Shown one piece after another: positions 1-9,210 of a stretch of 64,000 nucleotides of DNA. Numbering within the stretch: the stretch's first letter is position 1; each line of letters opens with the position of its first letter. Under the pieces are notes generated by a model. That model saw nothing but the letters and a program-made list of their open reading frames with translations. It had not been told where the DNA came from and ran no database searches. The translations under genes were made by a program, and so were the position numbers. The DNA comes from an uncultured Lachnospiraceae bacterium (GTDB lineage: Bacteria > Bacillota > Clostridia > Lachnospirales > Lachnospiraceae): the NCBI GenBank assembly GCA_902786515.1, contig CADADA010000009.1:21396-85395 (forward strand). The letters run 5' to 3'.

Positions 1-1
1 G

Positions 2-430
2 GCCTCATTTCCGTCACTGATTAATATTTCAGGCGAGCCGACATATATCATGGTTTTGAAGGACAACGGAGGACTTGTAAAACAGTATGCCATGGTAAAT
101 GTACGTAAATACAATGTGGTTGCCACTGCAACAATACAGAAGGAAGCACTGAAAACATATAAAAAGCTGCTTGGTGCCAACGGATTAATCAGTAAGGGTG
201 AAATAGAATCAGAGCTTAAGAGTGAATTAATAACAGTAAGTAAAATAAGATTTATTCAGGTAGATGATGAAACGGTTGTATATATCACATCGGAAAAAGG
301 AGACGTATACAAACAAAACTTCAGTGATAATGAGGAGCTGGTAACGATATCTGAAAATGACAAAATAACAGTGTATTATGATGAGAAAACAGATATTACA
401 ATGATTAATTCATTTAAAAAAGAATCGTAA
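2..430 (+). CDS. Hypothetical protein, 3' part only
   Basis: The reading frame is open from the first complete codon of the window to the stop at 430, so this is the C-terminal 142 residues of a longer gene. The first in-frame ATG (position 50) is probably internal, because coding-like sequence precedes it and there is no ribosome-binding site in front. The fragment is soluble and charged, with alternating strands suggesting a beta-rich domain; it has no cysteines or recognisable catalytic motif. I do not recognise the family. A strong terminator follows directly. Confidence 0.6.
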   Translation, partial: ASFPSLINISGEPTYIMVLKDNGGLVKQYAMVNVRKYNVVATATIQKEALKTYKKLLGANGLISKGEIESELKSELITVSKIRFIQVDDETVVYITSEKGDVYKQNFSDNEELVTISENDKITVYYDEKTDITMINSFKKES

Positions 431-438
431 TTATAATT

Positions 439-479
439 GTCTGCTGTCAGTAGTAATCTGACAGCAGACATTATTTTTT
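439..479 (+). terminator. Rho-independent terminator
   Basis: A 12-bp perfect stem (GTCTGCTGTCAG / CTGACAGCAGAC, 439-450 with 458-469) has a 7-nt loop and is followed by a T-rich run. It ends the first gene and lies against the convergent dehydrogenase gene. Confidence 0.8.
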
Positions 480-1578
480 AGAAATTATATTGTTCAAGAC
501 CACATTCTTCACGTAATGCGATTAGTTCTTTCATGAGATCTTTTCCAACGGGAACTCCTTTGTCCTTTCTGTCAAGCCATGCCATATACTCTTTTTCGCC
601 GGCAGTATATATCCTTGTTTCGCCGTCTGCCTTTTTAGAATTACGGAGACTTCTTAAGATTTCGCCGGCAGTTTTCTTAAATGTTTCAAGTCCCATAAAG
701 AATTCCGGATTAATCACAAAGAAGAAATGTCCAAGGTGGTACATGGAAGGATTTCCATTTTCATCTACACCGCTTAATGCTTTCAGGAAAGGACCTCCAC
801 AAAGGGCAGAAGACAAAATCTCGACGACGGTGGTAAATCCGTATCCTTTATAACCTGCCGTATCTTCTCCGGGACCCCCGAGAGGAAGAAGCGCAGCATT
901 TCCGGCTCTCATTTCTTTTAAAATAGTGGCTGCATCGGTCATTGTCTTTCCTTTGGCATCAACAACACATCCTTCAGGTACGGGATGATTCATTCTCTCA
1001 TAAAATTCAATTTTTCCGTTTTGAATAATGCAGGTAGCACAATCGAGATTGAATGGGAAATCTTCATCCGTAGGCATTGTAAAAGTTAAAGGGTTTGTTC
1101 CCATCATAGGTTCCACACCGAAAGTAGGTGCAACGGACGGCCTTGCATTGGTTCCGGTAATACCAATCAGTCCTTCTTTTGCAGCCATGGTAGTCCAGTA
1201 GCCGGCGATTCCGTAGTGGGTGGAATTGAATATGCTGCCACCTGCCATACCGTAATTTTTAGCTTTTTCAATCAAGAGCTTCATCATCCGGTGGCTTGCA
1301 ACCATTCCCATGCCATCGTTTGCATTCATTACAATCGTGGTAGGAGTTTCTTTGACAATCTCTGTTTTCGTTACAGGAAGAAGTGTTTTTTTCTTGATTC
1401 TGTCAAGATAGATTGGTTTAAATCTGTTCAGACCATGGCTTTCAATACCTCTTCGGTCACTTTCAAGAAGGACGTCTGTACATATAAGTGCATCCTCACG
1501 CGGTACACCGTATTTGACAAATACATCCACCATAAAATCATGTATCACGTTCCATTCAATGTAAACTCTGTTCTCCAT
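478..1578 (-). CDS. Malate/L-lactate dehydrogenase family (LDH2/MDH2) oxidoreductase
   Basis: A 366-residue protein of the LDH2/MDH2 family, NAD(P)-dependent cytosolic 2-hydroxyacid dehydrogenases unrelated to classical lactate dehydrogenase. Family signatures visible are RRGIESHGLNR (about 42-52, the conserved SHG), a STHYGIAGYW segment, GTNARPSVAPTFG, GTNPLTFTMP and the C-terminal GGPGEDTAGYKGYGF. Length is normal for the family. The substrate (malate, lactate, ureidoglycolate or a sugar acid) cannot be told from sequence. The gene is monocistronic, divergent from hydG, and has a good GGGAGG-type ribosome site on the minus strand upstream of the ATG at 1578. Confidence 0.88.
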   Translation of the reverse strand: MENRVYIEWNVIHDFMVDVFVKYGVPREDALICTDVLLESDRRGIESHGLNRFKPIYLDRIKKKTLLPVTKTEIVKETPTTIVMNANDGMGMVASHRMMKLLIEKAKNYGMAGGSIFNSTHYGIAGYWTTMAAKEGLIGITGTNARPSVAPTFGVEPMMGTNPLTFTMPTDEDFPFNLDCATCIIQNGKIEFYERMNHPVPEGCVVDAKGKTMTDAATILKEMRAGNAALLPLGGPGEDTAGYKGYGFTTVVEILSSALCGGPFLKALSGVDENGNPSMYHLGHFFFVINPEFFMGLETFKKTAGEILRSLRNSKKADGETRIYTAGEKEYMAWLDRKDKGVPVGKDLMKELIALREECGLEQYNF

Positions 1579-1660
1579 ATAAAAAACCTCCCGAAATGTT
1601 ATATGTAATAATTTTATCGTATAACAGATAGTATTAAAAAGTCAATTATATTACAAAGAA

Positions 1661-1689
1661 TTTTCAAATTTATTTGGCTATGCTATAAT
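1661..1689 (+). promoter_or_regulatory. Probable sigma-A promoter of hydG
   Basis: TTTTCA (1661-1666) and TATAAT (1684-1689) are separated by 17 bp, about 55 bp upstream of the hydG start. The -10 is perfect and the -35 matches 4 of 6. Confidence 0.5.
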
Positions 1690-1743
1690 AGTGTATTATG
1701 ATATTAAAAACTGTTTGACAGCAAGAACTGAGGAGGAATCTAT

Positions 1744-3186
1744 ATGTACAATCCAAAATCCATGAAAGCCGAAGAATTTATTCATCATGGGGAGATATTA
1801 GAGACTCTTGAATATGCAGAGGCGAACAAAGATAATGAGAAATTAATCGATGAAATATTGGAAAAAGCCAGACCCAGAAAAATTGATACCGGATGTGTAT
1901 GTAATGGGCTGACACATAGAGAGGCTGCCGTGCTGCTTGCATGTGAACTTCCGGACAAGATTGAAAAAATGTATAAAATTGCAGAGGAAATCAAGCTTGC
2001 TTTTTATGGAAACAGAATAGTAATGTTTGCACCGTTGTATTTATCAAATTATTGTGTGAACAGTTGTCTGTATTGTCCGTATCATACGAAAAATCATACT
2101 ATTCCAAGAAAAAAACTTACGCAGGAAGAGGTAAGAAATGAAGTAATTGCACTTCAGGACATGGGACATAAGAGACTTGCGCTTGAGGCAGGGGAGGATC
2201 CCGTCAACAATCCGATTGAATATATTCTTGATTGCATCAACACGGTTTATAGTGTTCATCATAAAAACGGGGATATACGTCGTGTTAATGTGAATATTGC
2301 AGCAACAACGGTGGATAATTATAGAAAATTAAAGGAAGCAGGCATAGGAACCTATATCCTTTTTCAGGAAACCTATCATAAAGAGAGCTATGAGAGACTG
2401 CATCCGTCCGGCCCAAAGCATGATTATGCGTATCATACAGAGGCGATGGATAGAGCCATGGAGGCAGGAATTGATGACGTGGGAATTGGTGTATTGTTTG
2501 GATTAGAACTTTACAAATATGAATTTGTGGGTCTTATGATGCATGCAGAACATCTTGAGGCAGTGCATGGTGTGGGGCCGCATACAATCAGTGTTCCAAG
2601 AGTAAAACGGGCGGATGATATTAATCCGGATGTGTTTGATAATGGAATCAGCGATGAAACATTTACAAAAATTGCGGCATGTATTAGAATTGCCGTACCA
2701 TACACGGGAATGATTATATCGACAAGAGAGAAAGAAGCTGTGAGAAAACAAATGCTCAAGGTAGGAATTTCACAGATATCGGGAGGTTCCAGAACTTCGG
2801 TAGGAGGATACACAGAAGAAGAGAGACCACATGATACGGAGCAGTTCGACGTATCAGATCCTCGTACACTTGATGAAGTAGTAAGCTGGTTGATTGACAA
2901 CGATCACATTCCGTCATTCTGCACTGCATGTTACAGAGAAGGACGTACGGGAGACCGGTTTATGGAGCTGTGTAAGTCGGGACAGATTATTAATTGCTGC
3001 CATCCTAATGCATTAATGACACTCGCCGAATATCTTGAGGATTATGCTTCGTCTGATACGAAGCGAAAGGGCTATGAGATGATAGAGAGGGAGTTAAAAA
3101 AGATATCTAAAGAAAAAGTAAGAGAGGCTGCAGAAAAAAATATTCAGGATATCAGATTATCTAATTGTAGGGATTTTAGATTTTAA
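1744..3186 (+). CDS. hydG: [FeFe]-hydrogenase maturase HydG (radical SAM tyrosine lyase)
   Basis: A 480-residue radical SAM enzyme matching HydG in length and layout. HydG cleaves tyrosine to p-cresol and makes the CO and CN ligands of the hydrogenase H-cluster. The SAM-binding cluster motif C-x3-C-x2-C is at C104, C108 and C111 (NYCVNSCLYCPYH). The C-terminal domain has the extra cysteine motif CTACYREGRTGDRF with a further cysteine pair near INCCHPNA, expected for the second, auxiliary cluster. The start has GAGGAGG 8 nt upstream. HydE, HydF and the hydrogenase are not in this window, so hydG stands alone here between two terminators. Confidence 0.95.
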   Translation: MYNPKSMKAEEFIHHGEILETLEYAEANKDNEKLIDEILEKARPRKIDTGCVCNGLTHREAAVLLACELPDKIEKMYKIAEEIKLAFYGNRIVMFAPLYLSNYCVNSCLYCPYHTKNHTIPRKKLTQEEVRNEVIALQDMGHKRLALEAGEDPVNNPIEYILDCINTVYSVHHKNGDIRRVNVNIAATTVDNYRKLKEAGIGTYILFQETYHKESYERLHPSGPKHDYAYHTEAMDRAMEAGIDDVGIGVLFGLELYKYEFVGLMMHAEHLEAVHGVGPHTISVPRVKRADDINPDVFDNGISDETFTKIAACIRIAVPYTGMIISTREKEAVRKQMLKVGISQISGGSRTSVGGYTEEERPHDTEQFDVSDPRTLDEVVSWLIDNDHIPSFCTACYREGRTGDRFMELCKSGQIINCCHPNALMTLAEYLEDYASSDTKRKGYEMIERELKKISKEKVREAAEKNIQDIRLSNCRDFRF

Positions 3187-3236
3187 AATGCCATGATATT
3201 ATAATGCTATAAAAATAAAAAGAACCATATGAAAAT

Positions 3237-3280
3237 AGCTGGAATTTGTTTGTATTGCAACAAATTCCAGCTGTTTTTTT
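3237..3280 (+). terminator. Rho-independent terminator after hydG
   Basis: A 14-bp perfect stem (AGCTGGAATTTGTT / AACAAATTCCAGCT, 3237-3250 with 3259-3272) is followed by GTTTTTTT. Confidence 0.88.
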
Positions 3281-3382
3281 GTTAGTTTTTTTGTGGATAA
3301 TTTGTGGAAAATTCATTATAATATGTTAAAATAATAACTGTATTGGTTATAATAATATTAAAACAAGTGGAGGATAAAATGT

Positions 3383-6300
3383 ATGAAAAAAACTTTTTTA
3401 ATAATGCTGATAGTTACTTTTGTATCATTGTTAAGTACAGATGCATTTGCTGATTATAGTAGGGTTGATATTCAAAAAGAGAATATTCCGCTATCATCAA
3501 TGTCTGTTTTTAAGGAGTATGACTATACTTTCTTAAAAACATTTAAATATGGAACAACATATGAGGGAGAAGTCCATGCTGAGTTTCTTACTGCGGATAA
3601 GGTTTTAAAGGGAGAAGACCCGAGACTTATTGAAAATGCGATTGTCAGAACAAAGGGATTCCATGTTGTCGGTGACGGCGGTGCCGGTGTATACCGTATT
3701 ACAAAGGATCAAAAGTCAGGAAGCATAAAGATGGATAGTGGCTTATACGCAACTTTGATTCCGGATACGACCATGATTGAAGGAAAAAAATGGGCTATTG
3801 TTTCATCTAAACAGTTAGGAACATATGGTAACGGCGAAAAAGGTGAAAGTGATTTATTAAATGCAACATTTGCAACAGCATCGTTTGCTACGGATGCAGA
3901 AGATATATTTAGAGGAATTGCGTATATTCCTGCCGGAGAGTACAAGGCAACGGGTCATGTAGAATTTACATCTCATGATATAAATATTGTTGGTGAGGGT
4001 GATGACACTATAATATTTACAGACAATGATTATACGGTATGGTATGAATTCTTCATGTTTGGCTGGGGAGCTAAAAATCTTTATATCGCTGATATGAGAG
4101 TTGAAGCGCGTGAAGTTGATATGAGTAAATATTACAGACAGGTGGTATTGATTGACAGTGAGAACTGTTATTTTTATCATTTTAACATGAATATTCCACA
4201 GGAAGCTTTTTCGAAGGATTACTATGTGGATAAGCAATACACTAATTTCACATTTTACACGGGAAATAAAGATTGCACTCTCGATAACTGTACCATGGAA
4301 CTTATGTGTGGTACATACAGAGGAGCGAATCTTGGAATACTCGATTTCTGGAAACGTGGAGAAGAAAATATTACGGTTATGAACTGTACTCTTCATGATG
4401 ATGCAAGGGACGAGCAGGTTGGTATTTTCTCATTGCATATGGCCGAGGAGTCATTTATACGTAACGTCAACTTTATCAATAACGATATGTATTCATATCA
4501 GCCGCTTGATGAGAGTGCGGCAGGCGGCCACAGGACAATGTGCTTTACCGTAGCATATAATGATTCGCTTAACGTAGAGAATATCAGAATTGCAGGTAAC
4601 CATTTCAGAGGAATGGTTGATTCACAGTTTTTTACATTCGGAAACGTTAAAAAATGTGTAATAGAAAATAATACAATAGAAGAAAATTGTACTCAGAATC
4701 ACGGTGCTTCAGTATTCTTATCTTCAATAGGAGATCAGGAAGACCTGCAGGTAAGAAATAATGAAATTTATATGTATGGAAATGGCAAGGCAAACATAAT
4801 GTCCGGAAAAGGAATATTTGATAACAATAAGGTTGTGCTTGCAGGTTCGCTTAATTCTATTGGATATAATAACTGTAAGGTTACAAATAACAAAATTACG
4901 GCACTTGCCAGAATTGGAGGTCTTGTAAGCTGTGCTCCGGTATGTAATAATAATACTTTGATTGCGTATACGAATATTTCAGACTATTTAGGTCTTTTAA
5001 CCGGTTCAAAGGAGAATGCTATTCCTAAATTTGAATTTAATAATAATAAAATATATTATTACAGAAGTTCAAAATATAATTCCGGTGCCTGGGGAGCGTT
5101 GATAAAACTTCAGGGATATTATGCAGATGATTTTGAAATAACAGGAAATACATATGTTGTTCCTAATCAGTTTCTCTATGACGGAGACTCAAGAATTGCA
5201 AAATACAGAGGTTTATTCTATTTAAGAGATGCCTCATTTGATACTTGTACAATTAAGGATAATGTTTTACAGGGTGTATGTCCTTATGTGGCTTATGGAA
5301 CTAAGGAAGAAATAAGAAATAAGATTCCCAAAGAAGAATTTGAAAAGAATAATACTATATCTGAATATACTTATGATGCAGAAAAATCACCGTGTACGAA
5401 TATAGATATTATGCAAAACGGTGAGATTGTAAGACATATTTACACAACGGACAGCACAGTAAAACTTACAACAAATGAGGGTGATGATGTAGAATGGATT
5501 CCATCTTTGGAATGTATGGCATCTGTAGATAAAGGGCTTGTTACACGTAAAATGTATGGTGATGTTACAATATTTGCAACTACAAAAAATGGCGATATTG
5601 CGACTATAGAGACTGAAGAAGGCACTAAGACTGATACTACAAAACATATGTATGCACAATGTGTAATTCATTTTGATGAAGCAAAGGCTACTGATATTGA
5701 GCTTGAAAGTGATGAGATTACATTACAGCCGGGAAAGAAAAACAGAGTTGTGTATTCTGTATTGCCTGTAGACAAAGTTACACAAAAAGTTACCTGGGAG
5801 ACTTCAGATGAAAGTATAGCTACAGTTACAAGCACCGGAATAATACAGGGTGTAGCTCCTGGAACATGTACTGTAACATGTACATCAGATGCGGGAAGTA
5901 ACCTTAAGAAAGAAATAAAGGTTACTGTTAATGAACTTACAGTTAAACAAATGTATATGAATAAATCATATCTGGATAGTTTGAAGATTGGAGATACGTA
6001 CCAGTTAAAAGTAGTCGGATATTCACCTTCTGAAGCTGCAAATCAGGGTGTCAGCCGTTGGGAAAGCAGAAATACTGAGATTGCCACAGTTGATGAGAAC
6101 GGTTTAGTGACAATAGTCGGACAGGGAGCAGTTGATGTAAGAGCATACTCTATGGATGAGTATTGCTACACAAGCTGCAGGTTTGTAATAACACCGGCTA
6201 AACTTACCGGAATTACGGAAACACACACAGATAAATCAATTACCCTTTCATGGGATGCTGCTAAGAATCTGACCGGTATACATATTTATCAATATAAAGA

Positions 6301-8209
6301 TTCAGACTGGAAACAGATTCAGGAACTTAAGGGTGATGCAACAGGTACTAATTTATGGCAGCTTACAAATGGTATTGAATACAAATTAAAGATATGTCCA
6401 TATGTAAAATCAGGTGATAATCTTTATGAAGTGTCATCAGAAGAATTATCAATTACAACATATTCTAATAGTGTAATTTCAAATTTCAAAGATGTACCTG
6501 ATTCAATAGCCGTAACTCCTGGCGGCAGTCAGGCAGTATGCATTTACATAAATAAGGAATCATTTGAATTTTACATGGAAGATACAAGTATTGCAACAGT
6601 AGAAGAGACTTCACCAAACTGGGATTCAAAACTTGCAATTCAAGGTGTAAAAAACGGATTAACATATCTTGTAGTCAGGGGAAAAGATGAATTGCAATAT
6701 ACAAAAAGGGTTCCTGTATATGTAGGCGAGTTTGAATCGTTAACTTTGAATGGTGAAGGTGGAGTTAAATCAGTAAAATTAAGATGGAAGAGTGAAAAAA
6801 CCGATTCCATTACGGGATTCAGATTACAGAAAAACCAGACAACAGTGGTATATGTTCCGTTAGAAGAATGTACAAAAGAGACTATAGACAGTGAGGAATA
6901 TTTTGTATATACATTTGCAGAATTACTGGATAACAAATCATATAAGTTTAGCGTAAAGCCGTATTTTGAAGGTGATGATGTTAAATTTTCCGGAGGCGGA
7001 AGCAGTACGATACAGGTATCAACTATGGAATATGTACTTGCTGAAAAAATAGAAGTTGAAGACAGCGTTGAGCTTGATGTAGATGATACTCATGAGTTTA
7101 AAGCTACAGTTTTACCTGCAAATGTATCTGAGGGAAATATTGAGTGGATTCCATATGATGATACAGTTTTACAGGTATTATCTACAGGTACAAAGGAAGA
7201 CGGACAGAGCTATGCCGTTGTCAAAGCTTTAAAACCTGGAACTACGACACTCTCGGCAGTTGTAATGGATGATAACAGATTAACTAAAGACATTACTATA
7301 AAAATAATCGGCAATGAACCTGAGACAACAACAAAGCCTGACGAAACAACAAAACAGGACGAGACAACAACAAAGCCTGACGAAACAACAAAACAGGACG
7401 AGACAACAACAAAGTCTGACGAAACAACAAAACAGGACGAGGAGACTACAACCGACGAAGATACAGACAAAAATAGCAGGTATAATGTTAAGGGATTATA
7501 CTATGTTGTTACAGGAAACAGGGCAGTATCAACAGTAGGTGCTAAGAATAAGAATATTAAAAACATTAATATTCCTGCGACAGTTAAGATAAAGGGTAGA
7601 ACATACAAAGTTACGTCAGTTGGAAAGAATGCGTTTAAAGGATATAAAAAAGCAAATAAAATAAATATTGGTAAAAATGTTAAGATTATCGGTAAAAATG
7701 CATTTAAGAATATTAATAAAAAAGCAGTATTCTTTATAACAAAGGGGAATGAAAAAATACTGAAGAAACTTAAGAAAACATCAACGGGTTATAAAAAAAG
7801 CATGACTGTCAGGGTAAAGAATGGAACAAAATATGTCCGGTCAGGATATTACTATAAAGTAATATCAGCCGGTACCGTTGCCATAACAGGTGCTAAAAAT
7901 AAAAAGTTAAAAGTAATTATTATTAATGATAAAGTAAACTTAGGTGGAATAACATATAAGGTTACGGCTATTACTAACGGAGCTTTTAAAAATTTAAAAA
8001 AAGTAACAAAGATTGTTGTTGGCAAAAATGTAAGAAGTATTGGTGCAAGAGCATTTTATGGCCAGAGAAATTTAAAGTTAATAATATTGAAGACAAATCT
8101 GCTTAAAAAAGTAGGAACTTTGGCTGTAAAAGGAACACCAAAGAATGTTAAACTTTGTGCAGGTAAAAAATTCATAAAACGCTATAGAAGATTGTTTAGG
8201 TTGAAATAG
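3383..8209 (+). CDS. Large secreted modular surface protein (beta-helix, Ig-like, BspA-like repeats)
   Basis: A 1608-residue exported protein. Residues 1-23 form a signal peptide ending in DAFA. About 60-660 resembles a right-handed parallel beta-helix with many NN-rich turns (ENNTIEEN, FNNNKIYY), a fold common in polysaccharide-active or adhesive proteins. About 760-860 has a bacterial Ig-like (Big_2) domain with the typical VTWETSDESIATVTSTGIIQGVAPGTCTVT pattern, split here only by description. Further Ig-like and fibronectin-III-like segments follow to about 1300. A Thr/Glu-rich linker contains three copies of a 13-residue repeat. The last about 230 residues look like BspA-type leucine-rich repeats (NAFKGYKKANKINIGKNVKIIGKNAFKN). 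There is no LPXTG motif and no SLH domain, so the mode of anchoring is unclear. The gene is monocistronic. Adhesion or glycan binding is an inference. Confidence 0.85.
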   Translation: MKKTFLIMLIVTFVSLLSTDAFADYSRVDIQKENIPLSSMSVFKEYDYTFLKTFKYGTTYEGEVHAEFLTADKVLKGEDPRLIENAIVRTKGFHVVGDGGAGVYRITKDQKSGSIKMDSGLYATLIPDTTMIEGKKWAIVSSKQLGTYGNGEKGESDLLNATFATASFATDAEDIFRGIAYIPAGEYKATGHVEFTSHDINIVGEGDDTIIFTDNDYTVWYEFFMFGWGAKNLYIADMRVEAREVDMSKYYRQVVLIDSENCYFYHFNMNIPQEAFSKDYYVDKQYTNFTFYTGNKDCTLDNCTMELMCGTYRGANLGILDFWKRGEENITVMNCTLHDDARDEQVGIFSLHMAEESFIRNVNFINNDMYSYQPLDESAAGGHRTMCFTVAYNDSLNVENIRIAGNHFRGMVDSQFFTFGNVKKCVIENNTIEENCTQNHGASVFLSSIGDQEDLQVRNNEIYMYGNGKANIMSGKGIFDNNKVVLAGSLNSIGYNNCKVTNNKITALARIGGLVSCAPVCNNNTLIAYTNISDYLGLLTGSKENAIPKFEFNNNKIYYYRSSKYNSGAWGALIKLQGYYADDFEITGNTYVVPNQFLYDGDSRIAKYRGLFYLRDASFDTCTIKDNVLQGVCPYVAYGTKEEIRNKIPKEEFEKNNTISEYTYDAEKSPCTNIDIMQNGEIVRHIYTTDSTVKLTTNEGDDVEWIPSLECMASVDKGLVTRKMYGDVTIFATTKNGDIATIETEEGTKTDTTKHMYAQCVIHFDEAKATDIELESDEITLQPGKKNRVVYSVLPVDKVTQKVTWETSDESIATVTSTGIIQGVAPGTCTVTCTSDAGSNLKKEIKVTVNELTVKQMYMNKSYLDSLKIGDTYQLKVVGYSPSEAANQGVSRWESRNTEIATVDENGLVTIVGQGAVDVRAYSMDEYCYTSCRFVITPAKLTGITETHTDKSITLSWDAAKNLTGIHIYQYKDSDWKQIQELKGDATGTNLWQLTNGIEYKLKICPYVKSGDNLYEVSSEELSITTYSNSVISNFKDVPDSIAVTPGGSQAVCIYINKESFEFYMEDTSIATVEETSPNWDSKLAIQGVKNGLTYLVVRGKDELQYTKRVPVYVGEFESLTLNGEGGVKSVKLRWKSEKTDSITGFRLQKNQTTVVYVPLEECTKETIDSEEYFVYTFAELLDNKSYKFSVKPYFEGDDVKFSGGGSSTIQVSTMEYVLAEKIEVEDSVELDVDDTHEFKATVLPANVSEGNIEWIPYDDTVLQVLSTGTKEDGQSYAVVKALKPGTTTLSAVVMDDNRLTKDITIKIIGNEPETTTKPDETTKQDETTTKPDETTKQDETTTKSDETTKQDEETTTDEDTDKNSRYNVKGLYYVVTGNRAVSTVGAKNKNIKNINIPATVKIKGRTYKVTSVGKNAFKGYKKANKINIGKNVKIIGKNAFKNINKKAVFFITKGNEKILKKLKKTSTGYKKSMTVRVKNGTKYVRSGYYYKVISAGTVAITGAKNKKLKVIIINDKVNLGGITYKVTAITNGAFKNLKKVTKIVVGKNVRSIGARAFYGQRNLKLIILKTNLLKKVGTLAVKGTPKNVKLCAGKKFIKRYRRLFRLK
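7322..7438 (+). repeat. Three 39-bp in-frame tandem repeats
   Basis: Copies start at 7322, 7361 and 7400, each encoding ETTTKxDETTKQD. They form a Thr-rich linker between the Ig-like region and the C-terminal repeat domain. The copies are nearly identical at DNA level, so the copy number may vary between strains. Confidence 0.9.
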
Positions 8210-8220
8210 TGATTTAGTAG

Positions 8221-8266
8221 AAGTCCGGTCACAATGATATTTGGTTCATTGTGATCGGACTTAATT
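8221..8266 (+). terminator. Rho-independent terminator
   Basis: A 17-bp stem with one mismatch (AAGTCCGGTCACAATGA at 8221-8237 with its complement at 8246-8262), followed by a short T-rich tract. It ends the surface-protein gene. Confidence 0.75.
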
Positions 8267-8285
8267 TAACGGTGCGAAGCTGTAC

Positions 8286-8615
8286 TAGTATAGTGAATAA
8301 TAAGTAACTGATACATTACACAGCGAAATCTGTGGGGACGGTTTCACGTACGTATGATTTTCTGATAATGTCAAAATGATACGTAGGACTCTATCGTTTA
8401 CTACGTATCATTATACAAAAACGCCAAAGTGATACGTAGGATTCCGACATTTACTACGTATGATATTCTAAAAACCCAAAAATTATACGTAACATGGATT
8501 ATCCCTACTTATCCATTATAGAAAAATTGAAAATAGTGCGTAAAAACCACAGTTGCAGATGTATGAATACTCATAATCAACCAAGTGTATTAGTTATTTA
8601 TTATTCGCTCTACTA
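8286..8615. mobile_element. MITE-like 330-bp element with internal 53-bp repeats
   Basis: The left end (8286-8315) and the right end (8586-8615) are inverted repeats matching at 26 of 30 positions, both beginning TAGTA on their own strand. Inside are about three degenerate tandem units of 53-bp period, marked by GATACGTAGGA-type motifs at 8378 and 8431 and a TACGTA at 8486. The block begins with the motif CAGCGAAATCTGTGG (8321-8335). The same 53-bp family and the same boundary motif occur in opposite orientation at 49351-49700. No open reading frame lies inside, so any movement would need a transposase supplied in trans. This element fills most of the 560-bp gap between genes. Confidence 0.7.
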
Positions 8616-8694
8616 CCTGCTTTTAACCTCCGCTTTATTTACTAATAAAAACGGTTTGTAGAACAATAAAAAAATTCTTTTTCACATAAACCCA

Positions 8695-8724
8695 TTGACA
8701 TACTAGACAGGTAGGTTATATACT
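8695..8724 (+). promoter_or_regulatory. Promoter and possible Rrf2 operator of the suf operon
   Basis: TTGACA (8695-8700) and TATACT (8719-8724) are 18 bp apart. The spacer (CTAGACAGGTAGGTTA) and the following bases lie where an Rrf2-type repressor would be expected to bind for autoregulation. The promoter is seen in the sequence; the operator is inferred. Confidence 0.55.
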
Positions 8725-8770
8725 ATCTATACTTGAAATAAGAAATGTGGAAGTTCGGAGGTGAAGAAAC

Positions 8771-9193
8771 ATGATGATATCGACAAAGGGGAGATATGCC
8801 CTGAGAGTAATGGTGGATTTGGCAGAGGGAGATATGGATGGATATATGCCGTTAAAAGAGATTGCTGCTAATCAGGGAATATCGTTAAAGTATCTTGAAA
8901 GCATTACGGGACTGTTGTCAAAGGCTCACATGGTTGAGAGTGCCAGCGGTAAAGGTGGTGGCTACAGACTGACAAAAAAAGCCTCCGAATACAAAGTGGG
9001 AGATATATTGAGAGTGGTAGAAGGCGATTTATCACCGGTAACCTGCCTTGAGAATGAGGGCAGCAAATGTGAACGCAGGAATTTATGTTATGTCCTTCCG
9101 TTTTGGATCGGACTTGAGAAAACCATTAATGATTACATTGATTCACATACCCTGGAGGATGTAATCCGAATGAAAAATGAGAATATAGATTGA
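8771..9193 (+). CDS. Rrf2 family transcriptional regulator (IscR-like)
   Basis: A 140-residue protein with the Rrf2 winged-helix N terminus (MISTKGRYALRVMVDLAE), a recognition-helix region (KEIAANQGISLKYLESI) and a wing with GKGGGYRL. Three cysteines in the order C-x7-C-x5-C (TCLENEGSKCERRNLC, about 98-113) match the position of the Fe-S cluster ligands of IscR, though the spacing differs slightly from E. coli. It is the first gene of the suf operon and probably senses Fe-S status to control it. GTTCGGAGGTG lies upstream of the start. Confidence 0.9.
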   Translation: MMISTKGRYALRVMVDLAEGDMDGYMPLKEIAANQGISLKYLESITGLLSKAHMVESASGKGGGYRLTKKASEYKVGDILRVVEGDLSPVTCLENEGSKCERRNLCYVLPFWIGLEKTINDYIDSHTLEDVIRMKNENID

Positions 9194-9210
9194 AAGGAAA
9201 CATCACTGAT

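Noticed and set aside
7314..7538. Open frame rich in Gln/Arg over the 39-bp repeats
   Set aside because: It is a repeat-made shadow of the surface protein gene in another frame.
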